From the NCBI GenBank assembly GCA_017994935.1, contig JAGOJU010000014.1, positions 1 through 64,000 of the forward strand: 64,000 bases of DNA, written 5' to 3'. Position 1 is the first letter of the stretch, and each line of letters begins with the position of its first letter. The notes under the pieces were generated by a model. The model did not search any database. It saw only the letters and a program-made list of their open reading frames with translations, and was not told the DNA's origin. Made by a program: the position numbers and the translations under genes. Below are positions 50,128-58,461 of this stretch, piece by piece. The stretch comes from Opitutaceae bacterium (lineage in GTDB: Bacteria; Verrucomicrobiota; Verrucomicrobiia; Opitutales; Opitutaceae).

Positions 50128-52191
50128 TCAGGCTGCAATGAGTGACTCCGGGTCCAGGATGAGCGCAATCTGTCCGTCGCCCAGGATGGCTCCGCCGGTG
50201 ATTCCAGGAAGACGGGTGAGGTATCCTCCAAGGTCCTTGATCACCACTTCCTGCTTGCTGACCATTTCATCAACGAGGACTGCGGTGACCCGGTCCGAGG
50301 TTTTCACAAGAAGGAGGATTCCTTTCGTCGGATCCTCGACCGCCCCCGGTATCTGAAAGGTTCTATGCAGGCGGTGCACCGGAAGGATCCGCCCGCGGTT
50401 GTCGAGCACCTCACCGCGCCCGTGCACGGTTGAAATCAGCCCGGCATCCGGGCGGACCGCCATCTGCACATTCACGCTCGGAAGAATGAAACGATCCCTG
50501 CCAACCCGCACCACGACGCCGTCAATGATTGCCAACGTCAATGGGAGGGTGATCCGAAATGTCGTGCCCATTCCGGGCGCTGTCTCGATTTTGACGGCGC
50601 CGCGGAGGTTGCCGATGTTGCGGCGTACGACATCCATGCCCACCCCCCGGCCCGAGAGCGAGGTGACCGCACCAGCCGTCGAAAACCCTGATGCAAAGAT
50701 CAAATTGAGTTTCTCATCGCGCGACAGCACCGCATCCGGCGCAACCAGGCCCTTCTCCACCGCCTTCGCAAACACGCCCTCCGGATCAATGCCCCTGCCG
50801 TCGTCGCTGAGTTCGATCTGCACGTGCGAACCTTCCTGCGACGCCCTCAGGACAATCATCCCTGCCTCCGGCTTGCCTGACGCAGCGCGCTGCTCGGGTG
50901 ATTCGAGCCCATGGTCCATGGCATTTCTGATCATGTGCACGAGGGGATCCGCCATCTCCTCCACCACCATCCGGTCGATCTCGATTTCCCCGCCAATGAC
51001 CTGAAAGGAACATTTCCTGTCCCCCTGTCGCGTCAGATCACGCACGAGGCGTCCCATTTTCTGGAACAACGGCTTGATGGGCACCATACGCAGCGACATC
51101 GCATGATTCTGCAGCTCCCGGGTGATCCGCCCGAGCCTGACGACAGCCTGCTGAAGATCCGGGCACTGCCCGATGACTGCCCGCGACGCCTCCACCACCT
51201 GTGTCTGCGCAATCAACAGTTCCCCCACCGTCTCCATGATCGTATCCAGTTTTCCAGTACCAATCCGGATCGTGCGCGAAGGCTCCTGATCACCTCCGCC
51301 CCCGGCCGGTTCACCTGCACTTCCGGGGCGGATGGCAGGCTCTCCCTTGGCGGAAACCGTTTCCTCCTGGGGCTGCGCCGCAAGCCGCTTCACGGAGGCG
51401 ATCAGGTATTCGACGGGAACGATCTCCTCGGGCGGAGTCCCCTTTTCGAGGGCAACCCCCACCTGCCCCACCATGCGCTGCATGGCATCCCGGCAATGGA
51501 GCACCGTCGTTATCATCGCAGCCGTGAGCGTCAGTCCGCCGCTTCTGGCCCTGTCGAGGAGCGACTCCACCTCGTGGGAAATTCCCTGCAACGGGACGAG
51601 ATGAAGAAAGCCTGAAACGCCCTTGATCGTGTGGAACGATCGGAACAGGCGGTCGAGCGCCTCGCGGTTCCGCGGATCCCCGTCCAGCATGAGCAGCGAT
51701 GATTCAATCTGATTGAGATGATCGAGCGCCTCGGCATGGAATTCCTCGAGGAGTTCACGATTCTCGGCGAGATCGAGCACGAGCAGGCGATCCAAAGTCT
51801 TCGACTCCGCACCGGCCTCACCTCCCGAATCCGTGTGCAGGAATTTCCCTTCGCTGGGTCCGATCCGGCCTTCTCCCAAAACCGGGATCCCCACGCCTGT
51901 GCGTGCCGCGGAAATCGCACGCGGCAGCCATTCAATCAGCCTTCCCATTGCGGCCAGCGAAACGTCGTCAAACGCCTTTGGGCCATCAAAAAGCCGCTCC
52001 AATGTCGCGCGCATCTGCAGGATTGGCTGTGCAAGGGACGGGAGGTGTTCCAGCCTCTCCGCCAGTTCGGCAAGCAGGCTGTAGGAGGGGATCAGCCCGT
52101 CGTCGCGGCCCGGTCTTGCGAGCACGAATTCGCCCGCGAGGCGGTTAACCGCCTCGTCAACGGCTGCGAAGGTGGAGGAAGAGAGCGACAT
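50128..52191 (-). CDS. cheA: Chemotaxis sensor kinase CheA with N-terminal extension and no P2 domain
   Basis: A 687-residue central chemotaxis kinase. The Hpt (P1) domain carries the phospho-accepting His187 in 'RLFRSFHTIKGVSGF', but lies after an unusual extension of about 140 residues. A Pro/Gly/Glu-rich linker follows where P2 would be. P3 dimerisation ('LDTIMETVGELLIAQTQVVE'), the P4 ATPase ('VHMIRNAMDHGLE', 'DDGRGID', 'SGRGVGMDVVRRNI') and the CheW-like P5 domain complete it. The extension is helical and could be a decayed second Hpt domain. A divergent cheW lies 156 bp away. Confidence 0.95.
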   Translation of the reverse strand: MSLSSSTFAAVDEAVNRLAGEFVLARPGRDDGLIPSYSLLAELAERLEHLPSLAQPILQMRATLERLFDGPKAFDDVSLAAMGRLIEWLPRAISAARTGVGIPVLGEGRIGPSEGKFLHTDSGGEAGAESKTLDRLLVLDLAENRELLEEFHAEALDHLNQIESSLLMLDGDPRNREALDRLFRSFHTIKGVSGFLHLVPLQGISHEVESLLDRARSGGLTLTAAMITTVLHCRDAMQRMVGQVGVALEKGTPPEEIVPVEYLIASVKRLAAQPQEETVSAKGEPAIRPGSAGEPAGGGGDQEPSRTIRIGTGKLDTIMETVGELLIAQTQVVEASRAVIGQCPDLQQAVVRLGRITRELQNHAMSLRMVPIKPLFQKMGRLVRDLTRQGDRKCSFQVIGGEIEIDRMVVEEMADPLVHMIRNAMDHGLESPEQRAASGKPEAGMIVLRASQEGSHVQIELSDDGRGIDPEGVFAKAVEKGLVAPDAVLSRDEKLNLIFASGFSTAGAVTSLSGRGVGMDVVRRNIGNLRGAVKIETAPGMGTTFRITLPLTLAIIDGVVVRVGRDRFILPSVNVQMAVRPDAGLISTVHGRGEVLDNRGRILPVHRLHRTFQIPGAVEDPTKGILLLVKTSDRVTAVLVDEMVSKQEVVIKDLGGYLTRLPGITGGAILGDGQIALILDPESLIAA

Positions 52192-52221
52192 GGCCCGGCA
52201 GGGTGGCGGAAAGCCCCTCTC

Positions 52222-52249
52222 TCATGATCGGATCCGAAGCAGTCAAACC
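52222..52249 (-). promoter_or_regulatory. Sigma-28-like promoter of cheA
   Basis: Minus strand TAAGGTTT-N12-TCCGATCA resembles TAAAGTTT-N11-GCCGATAA, with one extra base in the spacer. It ends about 30 bp before the cheA ATG. Confidence 0.35.
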
Positions 52250-52275
52250 TTAGTGCTATCCTGCATGCTTTCCGC

Positions 52276-52303
52276 TAAAGAATTCGCGACCGCGCGCCGA
52301 AGC
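52276..52303 (+). promoter_or_regulatory. Sigma-28-like promoter of cheW
   Basis: TAAAGAAT-N12-GCCGAAGC. Like the divergent cheA element it has a spacer one base longer than the enteric consensus. It ends about 45 bp before the cheW ATG. Confidence 0.35.
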
Positions 52304-52347
52304 AAGGGGTTGGGCAACTCCGCCTGACCGATGCCATTTTTCCTCGG

Positions 52348-52848
52348 ATGAGCACGCATTCACCCGTCACCCGCGACGCTTCGCAAGCCACGGGGAAGTA
52401 CCTCACGTTCACCCTGGACAACGAATCCTACGGAATCGCGGTGATGAAGGTGCGTGAGATCATCCGCATGCAGAAAATCACCCCCGTTCCCCGGATGCCG
52501 GAGCATGTCAAAGGGGTGCTGAACCTTCGCGGGCGTGTCATCCCGGTTGTTGATCTGCGACTGAAATTCGGCCTCAAACCGCAGCCCAGCGCCGGCGCCT
52601 GCATCGTGATCGTCCAGGTGAAACTACCGACCACGCAATCGGTGCAAATGGGGTTGATCGTCGACGGGGTTGAGGAGGTGGTGAGCCTCAGCCGGTCGGA
52701 GATCGAACCGACTCCCGACTTCGGATCCGGCATCGACACGACCTGCCTGATCGGGCTGGCCAGGGTCAAGGGCCAGGTCAAGACGCTCCTCGACATCGAG
52801 CGCGTCCTCGCGCCGGAAACGACGGACCGCCCCGCGTGGAGCATCTAG
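52348..52848 (+). CDS. cheW: Chemotaxis coupling protein CheW
   Basis: A 166-residue coupling protein linking receptors and CheA. Family features: 'YLTFTLDNESYGIAVMKVREII', 'PVPRMPEHVKGVLNLRGRVIP' and 'DVVSLSRSEIEPTPDFG' (approximate). Single domain. Divergent from cheA. Ordinary length. Confidence 0.95.
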   Translation: MSTHSPVTRDASQATGKYLTFTLDNESYGIAVMKVREIIRMQKITPVPRMPEHVKGVLNLRGRVIPVVDLRLKFGLKPQPSAGACIVIVQVKLPTTQSVQMGLIVDGVEEVVSLSRSEIEPTPDFGSGIDTTCLIGLARVKGQVKTLLDIERVLAPETTDRPAWSI

Positions 52849-52964
52849 GCCGGCGGCCGGGCGGGACGGCACCGGGCGGTTCTGCAAATTGCGCCTGCTT
52901 CAAGGAAGGTGCCTCCCGGGGAATTGCCTTCCCGGCTCCGACGGAATGGATCAATGATTGACTC

Positions 52965-54059
52965 ATGCGAATCCTGATCACCGGCGTCTGCGGCTTTGTT
53001 GGCAGCACCCTTGCAAAGGGCCTCGGCGAGTCCGGTGCGGGACACACTCTCATCGGTCTCGACAACTTCATCCGGCCGGGAAGCGAAACCAACCGCGCCG
53101 AGTTGCGCCGCGCAGGCGTGAAGTTATTCCATGCAGACCTGCGCGCAGCCAGCGATCTGGAGACACTTCCCGCCGTTGACTGGGTGATCGACGCCGCGGC
53201 AAATCCCAGCGTGCTGGCTGGCGTCGACGGGAAAACAAGTTCGCGCCAGTTGGTGGAGCACAATCTTGTTGGAACCATCAACATGCTGGAGTTCTGCAAG
53301 CAGCATCGCGCGGGCTTCATTCTGCTGAGCACCAGCCGCGTCTATTCCATTGCAAGGCTGTCATCGCTACCGGTCGTTCCTGTCGACTCCGCCTTTCAAC
53401 TCGTCGCCGAGGCCACCGGCGACGCAAATGCGCATCCGCTGCCCGAGGGTGTCACGCGCCGCGGAATCAACGAGGCCTTTTCCACTGAAGCTCCCGTGTC
53501 GCTTTACGGCGCCACCAAACTCGCAAGCGAAGCTCTCGCCCTGGAATACGGTGCGACATTCAATCTCCCGGTGTTTGTCAATCGCTGCGGCGTGCTGGCG
53601 GGAGCCGGACAGTTTGGCCGCGCCGACCAAGGTATCTTTGCATTCTGGATCAACAGTTATCTGCGCCGGCGGCCGTTGAAATACATCGGCTTTGGCGGAC
53701 AAGGCCATCAGGTCCGCGACTGTCTCCATCCGCGCGATCTTGTCCCCTTGCTGGAAAATCAGGTCAAAGCGCCCGCTGTCGGCGCAGCCGACCGTACCCT
53801 CAATGTTTCCGGTGGCATCGACTCCGCCCGATCGCTTCGCCAGCTCAGCAACTGGTGCGAGTCACGTTTCGGCCACCACGCAATCGGACCAGACACGTCC
53901 CCGCGACCCTTCGACCTGCCCTGGGTTGTTCTCGATTCGACGGGGACTGAAAAAGTGTGGGGCTGGAGTCCCCAGACCCGGGTGGAGGCGATTCTGGACG
54001 AGATTGCCCGTCACGCGGAAGGCCATCCGGAATGGCTCGAACTCTCGGCTCCCCTCTAA
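52965..54059 (+). CDS. NAD-dependent epimerase/dehydratase (CDP-paratose 2-epimerase-like)
   Basis: A 364-residue extended short-chain dehydrogenase. The NAD-binding Rossmann motif is 'ITGVCGFVGSTLAKGL' (G-x-x-G-x-x-G), with 'DNFIRPGSETNRAEL' following. The catalytic Tyr-x-x-x-Lys is 'SLYGATKLASEAL' and the Ser/Thr site is 'LLSTSRVYS'. The 'HPRDLVPLL' segment and overall pattern resemble sugar-nucleotide C2-epimerases. It is followed by the TonB receptor gene 184 bp later; no other sugar-nucleotide genes are near. The exact substrate is unknown. Confidence 0.85.
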   Translation: MRILITGVCGFVGSTLAKGLGESGAGHTLIGLDNFIRPGSETNRAELRRAGVKLFHADLRAASDLETLPAVDWVIDAAANPSVLAGVDGKTSSRQLVEHNLVGTINMLEFCKQHRAGFILLSTSRVYSIARLSSLPVVPVDSAFQLVAEATGDANAHPLPEGVTRRGINEAFSTEAPVSLYGATKLASEALALEYGATFNLPVFVNRCGVLAGAGQFGRADQGIFAFWINSYLRRRPLKYIGFGGQGHQVRDCLHPRDLVPLLENQVKAPAVGAADRTLNVSGGIDSARSLRQLSNWCESRFGHHAIGPDTSPRPFDLPWVVLDSTGTEKVWGWSPQTRVEAILDEIARHAEGHPEWLELSAPL

Positions 54060-54243
54060 CAAGGAGCCTGCTCTTCCATGCCAGCATCTTCGCAAATTAA
54101 CTGTAAGGTTGCCCTCAAAGTGCACCGAAGCTGTTACGCAAATGGGAAAGTCATGCCTCGCACCAATTCGAGGTTTGGCAAAAGCCTCCAAGCCGTATCA
54201 CGTAGCACCTGATCGCAAGGCTCTGCACGATCTTTTCAAACCG

Positions 54244-57200
54244 ATGAAACAACCTAACAGAAGTCCAAAGCTCAGAGTGTTTTCCGTCTGGATGACATTC
54301 GTAGCCATCGCCGCGGCGCTCATGCTTCCCGTCGCCGTTCATGCTCAAGGCATCACCACCGCCGGTATCGGAGGATTCGTCACGAAGGAAGGCGGGGCAC
54401 CGGTCTCCGGGGCCGCCGTCGTCGTGACCCATGAACCCTCCGGCACGCGCTCGACCACGGTCACACGCTCGAACGGCCAGTACAGCCTCTCCGGCTTGCG
54501 CCCGGGCGGACCCTACAGAGTGGCCATCACCGCTCCAGGGGGTGACACGGCAGAAAGGACAGGTGTCTATCTCGAGGTCGGCAATACGACGGATACGTCC
54601 GTGTCCATGGGTGCAAGTCAAGTGGTCACCATGGAAGCCTTCAACGTCTCAGCGGATAGGGATCTTACATTCAACTCCGAGAAGATGGGAACCGGCTCCA
54701 CATTCGGCGCGGATGCCATCGCCAATGTCTCCACCGTGCGAAATTCGATCCAGGATGTCGCCCAACTCGACTCCCGCCTCTACCTCGGCAGTTTGGACCA
54801 GGGCGGCCAGCTCAGCGCGCAGGGTCAGAATTTCCGCTTCAACTCCCTTCTCATTGATGGCGTCCAGGCAGTTGACCCCTATGGACTCAACTCCAGTGGA
54901 TTTTCCTCATTGGGCAGCCCCATACCTCCGGAGGCACTGGAATCCATGAGCATCCAGATCTCGCCCTACGATACCCGCTACGCCGGTTTTACCGGCGCGT
55001 TGATCAATGTCATCACCAGATCCGGCACCAATGATTACAGGGGGACGTTGTACTATCAAATCACCAACGAAAGCCTTCGGGCCAAGAATCCCTTGACGGG
55101 CACCAAGGAGCCGTTCGACGAGAAGAAATATGGATTAAACGTTTCCGGCCCCATCCTCCGTGACCGCCTGTTTTTTGCCCTCACCTATGACAAGGTTGAG
55201 CGGACCACCGTTCCTCCGCAGGCCAACTTCGTGCCCGATGCCGCGGGACTTGCGGCCGTAGACTCAATCATCGCACGTGCAAAGGCGCTAGGCTATGACG
55301 CCGGTTCGCTCTCCGGGCCTGGGTCCAATTTGACCGAACAGGAAACCTACCTCGGCAAGCTGGACTGGAACATCTCCTCCCAGCACCGCCTGTCCACAAC
55401 CTACCGCCGGGTCTACGGCAGTTTCAGCAATTTCACCAACTACGCCAGTGACACGAGCACCTCTCTCAGTCACCACTGGTTCGATCAACCCCGGAACACC
55501 GACAGCTACACAGCCCAGTTCAACAGTCAGTGGACTCCGGACTTCCGGACCGAGGCGACTGCCTCCTACTCGAAGTACGACGGCTCTCCCAAGAACCGTG
55601 GCACTCCTTTCCCAATGGTCCGCGTCTTGGGCATTACAGGCCGCCGCCTCGACACCGGTGCCGACATCACAAACGGTTCCGTCTACTTTGGCACGGAGAA
55701 CAGCCGCCAGCTCAATTTCATCACCACCAAGGAAAAGCAGTTCAAGCTGAACGGCGACTATTCCTGGGGGAATCACACATTCACCGCGGGCCTGGAAGAG
55801 GTATCCACCACGTTCAACAATGCCTTCGTCCAAAACACGATGGGCAACTATACGTTCGCGACTCCCCAGACCTGGATTGCCGGCACACCGCCTTCAGGGT
55901 ACCAGCTTCAAAAGCCATTCTCAGGTTTTACCATTCAGGATGCCGTCGCTCACTGGACCTATGACGCCTACGCAGGCTTCATTCAGGACACCTGGCGCCC
56001 GAACCAACGCCTGACCCTCATGGGCGGCCTTCGCTACGACTATCCGTACACGGGCCAGAAGCCACCCAAGGCGACCAACTTTGCCGCCGCAGGTTTCCGC
56101 AGCGAAGACGGCACGCCCGTCAACGACAACACTGCCACGTTCTCCGGCAATGCAACCCTTGCGCCTCGCGTGGGATTCACTCTCAAGCTCTCAGAAGACG
56201 GAAACACCCAGATGCGAGGCGGCGTGGGACTTTTCCAAGGCAGGAATCCCGCCGTCTGGCTGACGAACGCCTATCAGAATGCGGGCGCGGTTTACAACTA
56301 CACTGCACAGGCTGCAGAACGTCCGCTGATCACCTTCAACCCTGATCCCAACACGCAAACAGTTCCCGGTTCGGCAAATCCTTCGCCAAACATCAATGTG
56401 ACGGACCCCAGCCTTAGACAGCCCGCACTCTGGAAATCCAACATTGCATTCGAGCACAAACTCCCGTTCGGAGGCCTGCAGTTCACCGCTGAATACTATC
56501 ACAATATCGTCCAGTACGGCCTGAATACGGAATATCTCAACTATGCCGTGTCGACGGATGGTCCCGCCACAACACCGGATGGCCGCATACGCTATGGCGC
56601 AGCCAATGCGATCGTTTCCTCCTCATTCACATCAAACACCTCCGGGCGCCGCCGTGTCGCAGGCTTCGCCGATATCCTGTACCTGACCAACGCCAACAAG
56701 GGCAAAAGCCGCGGCTTCACCCTGGCCCTCAATCGCCCGATCACCAAAGGCTGGGGCTGGTCGGCATCCTGGACCAATGCCGAAGCCACCGAAGTCAGTC
56801 CGATCACTTCGTCAACGGCTTTTTCAAATTACTCGAATCGCGCTGTATTCAATCCGAACGAAAACGTCGCTTCGATCGCTAATACCAGCATCAAGAACAA
56901 CATCGTCGTCACCCTCACCCGTCGGTTTGAATTCATCAAACATGCACCGACCGTGGTCTCGATGGCGTTCATTGCCCGGAGCGGGCATCCATACTCATGG
57001 GTGTTCTATGGCGACGCCAATGGCGATGGGTTTGCGTTTAACGACCTGCTTTACGTCCCGACCGGACCGGATGATCCGAATGTTGCCTGGGCCAATGCCT
57101 CGCAGAGGGATGCCTTCTTCAAGTTTGTCGAAAGCAGTTCACTCAAGAGCTACAAGGGCACTCACCCGGCGCGCAACTCGGAGACCTCACCCTGGGTCAA

Positions 57201-57501
57201 GACTGCCGATCTCACGATCACGCAAACCATCCCGTTCTTTCGAGGACTGCGCGCGGAGCTCTTTGGAAGCATCGTGAACTTCGGCAACCTCATCAACGAC
57301 GACTGGGGTCTCCAGGAGGAGGTACCCTTTTCCTTTCGCCGCGCAGTCGCCGGCGCCACCTACAATGCAGCCGGCAATGGCGGCAAGGGCGTCTGGAACT
57401 ATAACTTCACATCAACCACGCTGAACGGCGTGCCGATAACCGTGAACGACTATCCCGTCTCGCGCTGGCAGGTCCAGATCGGCATGCGGGTCCGGTTCTG
57501 A
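54244..57501 (+). CDS. TonB-dependent receptor, Oar-like with N-terminal carboxypeptidase regulatory domain
   Basis: A 1085-residue outer-membrane protein. A signal peptide (about 1-33, ending 'AVHAQ') precedes a CarboxypepD_reg-like beta-sandwich (about 38-115), a plug domain and a large beta-barrel ending in 'QIGMRVRF', with the C-terminal Phe typical of outer-membrane barrels. 'SFTSNTSGRRRVAGFADILY' and similar segments are loop or strand parts. The start ATG 54244 was chosen because it precedes the signal peptide; the frame upstream is the epimerase gene read in another frame. This Oar-type family is common in Verrucomicrobiota and Acidobacteria. The ligand is probably a glycan or a peptide, not deducible here. 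Confidence 0.92.
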   Translation: MKQPNRSPKLRVFSVWMTFVAIAAALMLPVAVHAQGITTAGIGGFVTKEGGAPVSGAAVVVTHEPSGTRSTTVTRSNGQYSLSGLRPGGPYRVAITAPGGDTAERTGVYLEVGNTTDTSVSMGASQVVTMEAFNVSADRDLTFNSEKMGTGSTFGADAIANVSTVRNSIQDVAQLDSRLYLGSLDQGGQLSAQGQNFRFNSLLIDGVQAVDPYGLNSSGFSSLGSPIPPEALESMSIQISPYDTRYAGFTGALINVITRSGTNDYRGTLYYQITNESLRAKNPLTGTKEPFDEKKYGLNVSGPILRDRLFFALTYDKVERTTVPPQANFVPDAAGLAAVDSIIARAKALGYDAGSLSGPGSNLTEQETYLGKLDWNISSQHRLSTTYRRVYGSFSNFTNYASDTSTSLSHHWFDQPRNTDSYTAQFNSQWTPDFRTEATASYSKYDGSPKNRGTPFPMVRVLGITGRRLDTGADITNGSVYFGTENSRQLNFITTKEKQFKLNGDYSWGNHTFTAGLEEVSTTFNNAFVQNTMGNYTFATPQTWIAGTPPSGYQLQKPFSGFTIQDAVAHWTYDAYAGFIQDTWRPNQRLTLMGGLRYDYPYTGQKPPKATNFAAAGFRSEDGTPVNDNTATFSGNATLAPRVGFTLKLSEDGNTQMRGGVGLFQGRNPAVWLTNAYQNAGAVYNYTAQAAERPLITFNPDPNTQTVPGSANPSPNINVTDPSLRQPALWKSNIAFEHKLPFGGLQFTAEYYHNIVQYGLNTEYLNYAVSTDGPATTPDGRIRYGAANAIVSSSFTSNTSGRRRVAGFADILYLTNANKGKSRGFTLALNRPITKGWGWSASWTNAEATEVSPITSSTAFSNYSNRAVFNPNENVASIANTSIKNNIVVTLTRRFEFIKHAPTVVSMAFIARSGHPYSWVFYGDANGDGFAFNDLLYVPTGPDDPNVAWANASQRDAFFKFVESSSLKSYKGTHPARNSETSPWVKTADLTITQTIPFFRGLRAELFGSIVNFGNLINDDWGLQEEVPFSFRRAVAGATYNAAGNGGKGVWNYNFTSTTLNGVPITVNDYPVSRWQVQIGMRVRF

Positions 57502-57560
57502 TTTCCCGGCTCTTTTCTTGCGCAGGGTTCCTGCCTTCGCGCATGAATTGAGGATTCTTG

Positions 57561-57590
57561 AAGCCTGCGCCTCCAAGCGCAGGCTTTTTT
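57561..57590 (+). terminator. Rho-independent terminator after the TonB receptor
   Basis: AAGCCTGCGC and GCGCAGGCTT pair around CTCCAA and are followed by a T-run (TTTT then C). It lies 60 bp after the stop codon, a clear terminator for the receptor transcript. Confidence 0.92.
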
Positions 57591-57764
57591 CTTCCCTTGC
57601 ATCAACACGACGACATCCAACCGCGGCCGGATGGATTGGCCGGCGCACCAACGCGTGGTTGCCGAACGTCGTTCCTTGCGCATCGTTGAAACGATCGTGC
57701 ACCTTCTGAATCTCACCCGTCCCGGTTCGACCTGGCCTCTGCTCCACGAAGCACCGATGAGTCC

Positions 57765-58316
57765 ATGCCCTACGTGACCGCTCCGGTGATATCTCCCGTA
57801 CCTGAATCGCCACCAGCGCCACGGCGCACATTCTGGCAGCGGCGTCTTGTGGATCCTGTCATCGCAGTGATGACCCAGGGAGTCACGCCGGATCGCATCG
57901 CCTACACGCTCGCCCTGGGCTCGTGGCTTTCGATGTTTCCGTTCCTGGGATTCACGTCCCTGCTGAACTTTGTAGTGGGAATCCGACTACGACTGAACCA
58001 GCCCATTCTCCAGGCCGTGAATCATGTGCTCGGCCCCGTCCATCTCATCATGGTCGTTGTTTACGTGCGGGTCGGGGAAGCGGTCTGGGGCGCCGAACGA
58101 ATTCCGTTCTCCGTCCCCATCCTGATCGACACCTTCAGGCATGAGCCGTTCATGGAGTTCCTGCATCGCTTCGGCTGGGCCGGGATTCATGCCCTGACAG
58201 CCTGGATCATCAGCCTGCCCCTCATCGTCCTGCCGTTGAACTATCTTCTCCGGCCCGCCATGAGGAAACTGGCCACACAGCTGCGCACCCGGCGGGAGAG
58301 TCCCCTGGTCCCGTAG
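57765..58316 (+). CDS. DUF2062-family membrane protein
   Basis: A 183-residue protein. The family pattern 'RRLVDPVIAVMTQGVTPDRIAYTLALGSWLSMFPFLG' opens it, and three hydrophobic helices follow ('LVVYVRVG' region, 'ALTAWIISLPLIVLPLN'). DUF2062 proteins are small inner-membrane proteins of unknown function, sometimes next to glycosyltransferases. No such partner is present. It has an independent position behind the receptor terminator. Confidence 0.82.
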   Translation: MPYVTAPVISPVPESPPAPRRTFWQRRLVDPVIAVMTQGVTPDRIAYTLALGSWLSMFPFLGFTSLLNFVVGIRLRLNQPILQAVNHVLGPVHLIMVVVYVRVGEAVWGAERIPFSVPILIDTFRHEPFMEFLHRFGWAGIHALTAWIISLPLIVLPLNYLLRPAMRKLATQLRTRRESPLVP

Positions 58317-58378
58317 TCAGCCGCCACCGCAAGCGGGCCCCGCGTTTCCCAGCGGTGATTCCGCTTTCCACGAGATGC

Positions 58379-58414
58379 AAAAAAACCCGGCAGCCAACCG
58401 GCAACCGGGTTTTG
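58379..58414. terminator. Bidirectional terminator
   Basis: AAAAACCCGG and CCGGGTTTT pair around a loop containing GCC-AACC-GGC. It is flanked by a plus-strand T-run and, on the minus strand, by a seven-T run. It serves the convergent DUF2062 gene and aldolase-dehydrogenase gene. Confidence 0.9.
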
Positions 58415-58461
58415 AGCATTGGCCATCGACCGCAGCGGTCGCGGCCGTCGCCGCAACGCTC

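Noticed and set aside
53692..54243. N-terminal extension of the TonB receptor
   Set aside because: It overlaps the epimerase gene in another frame and would place the signal peptide internally.
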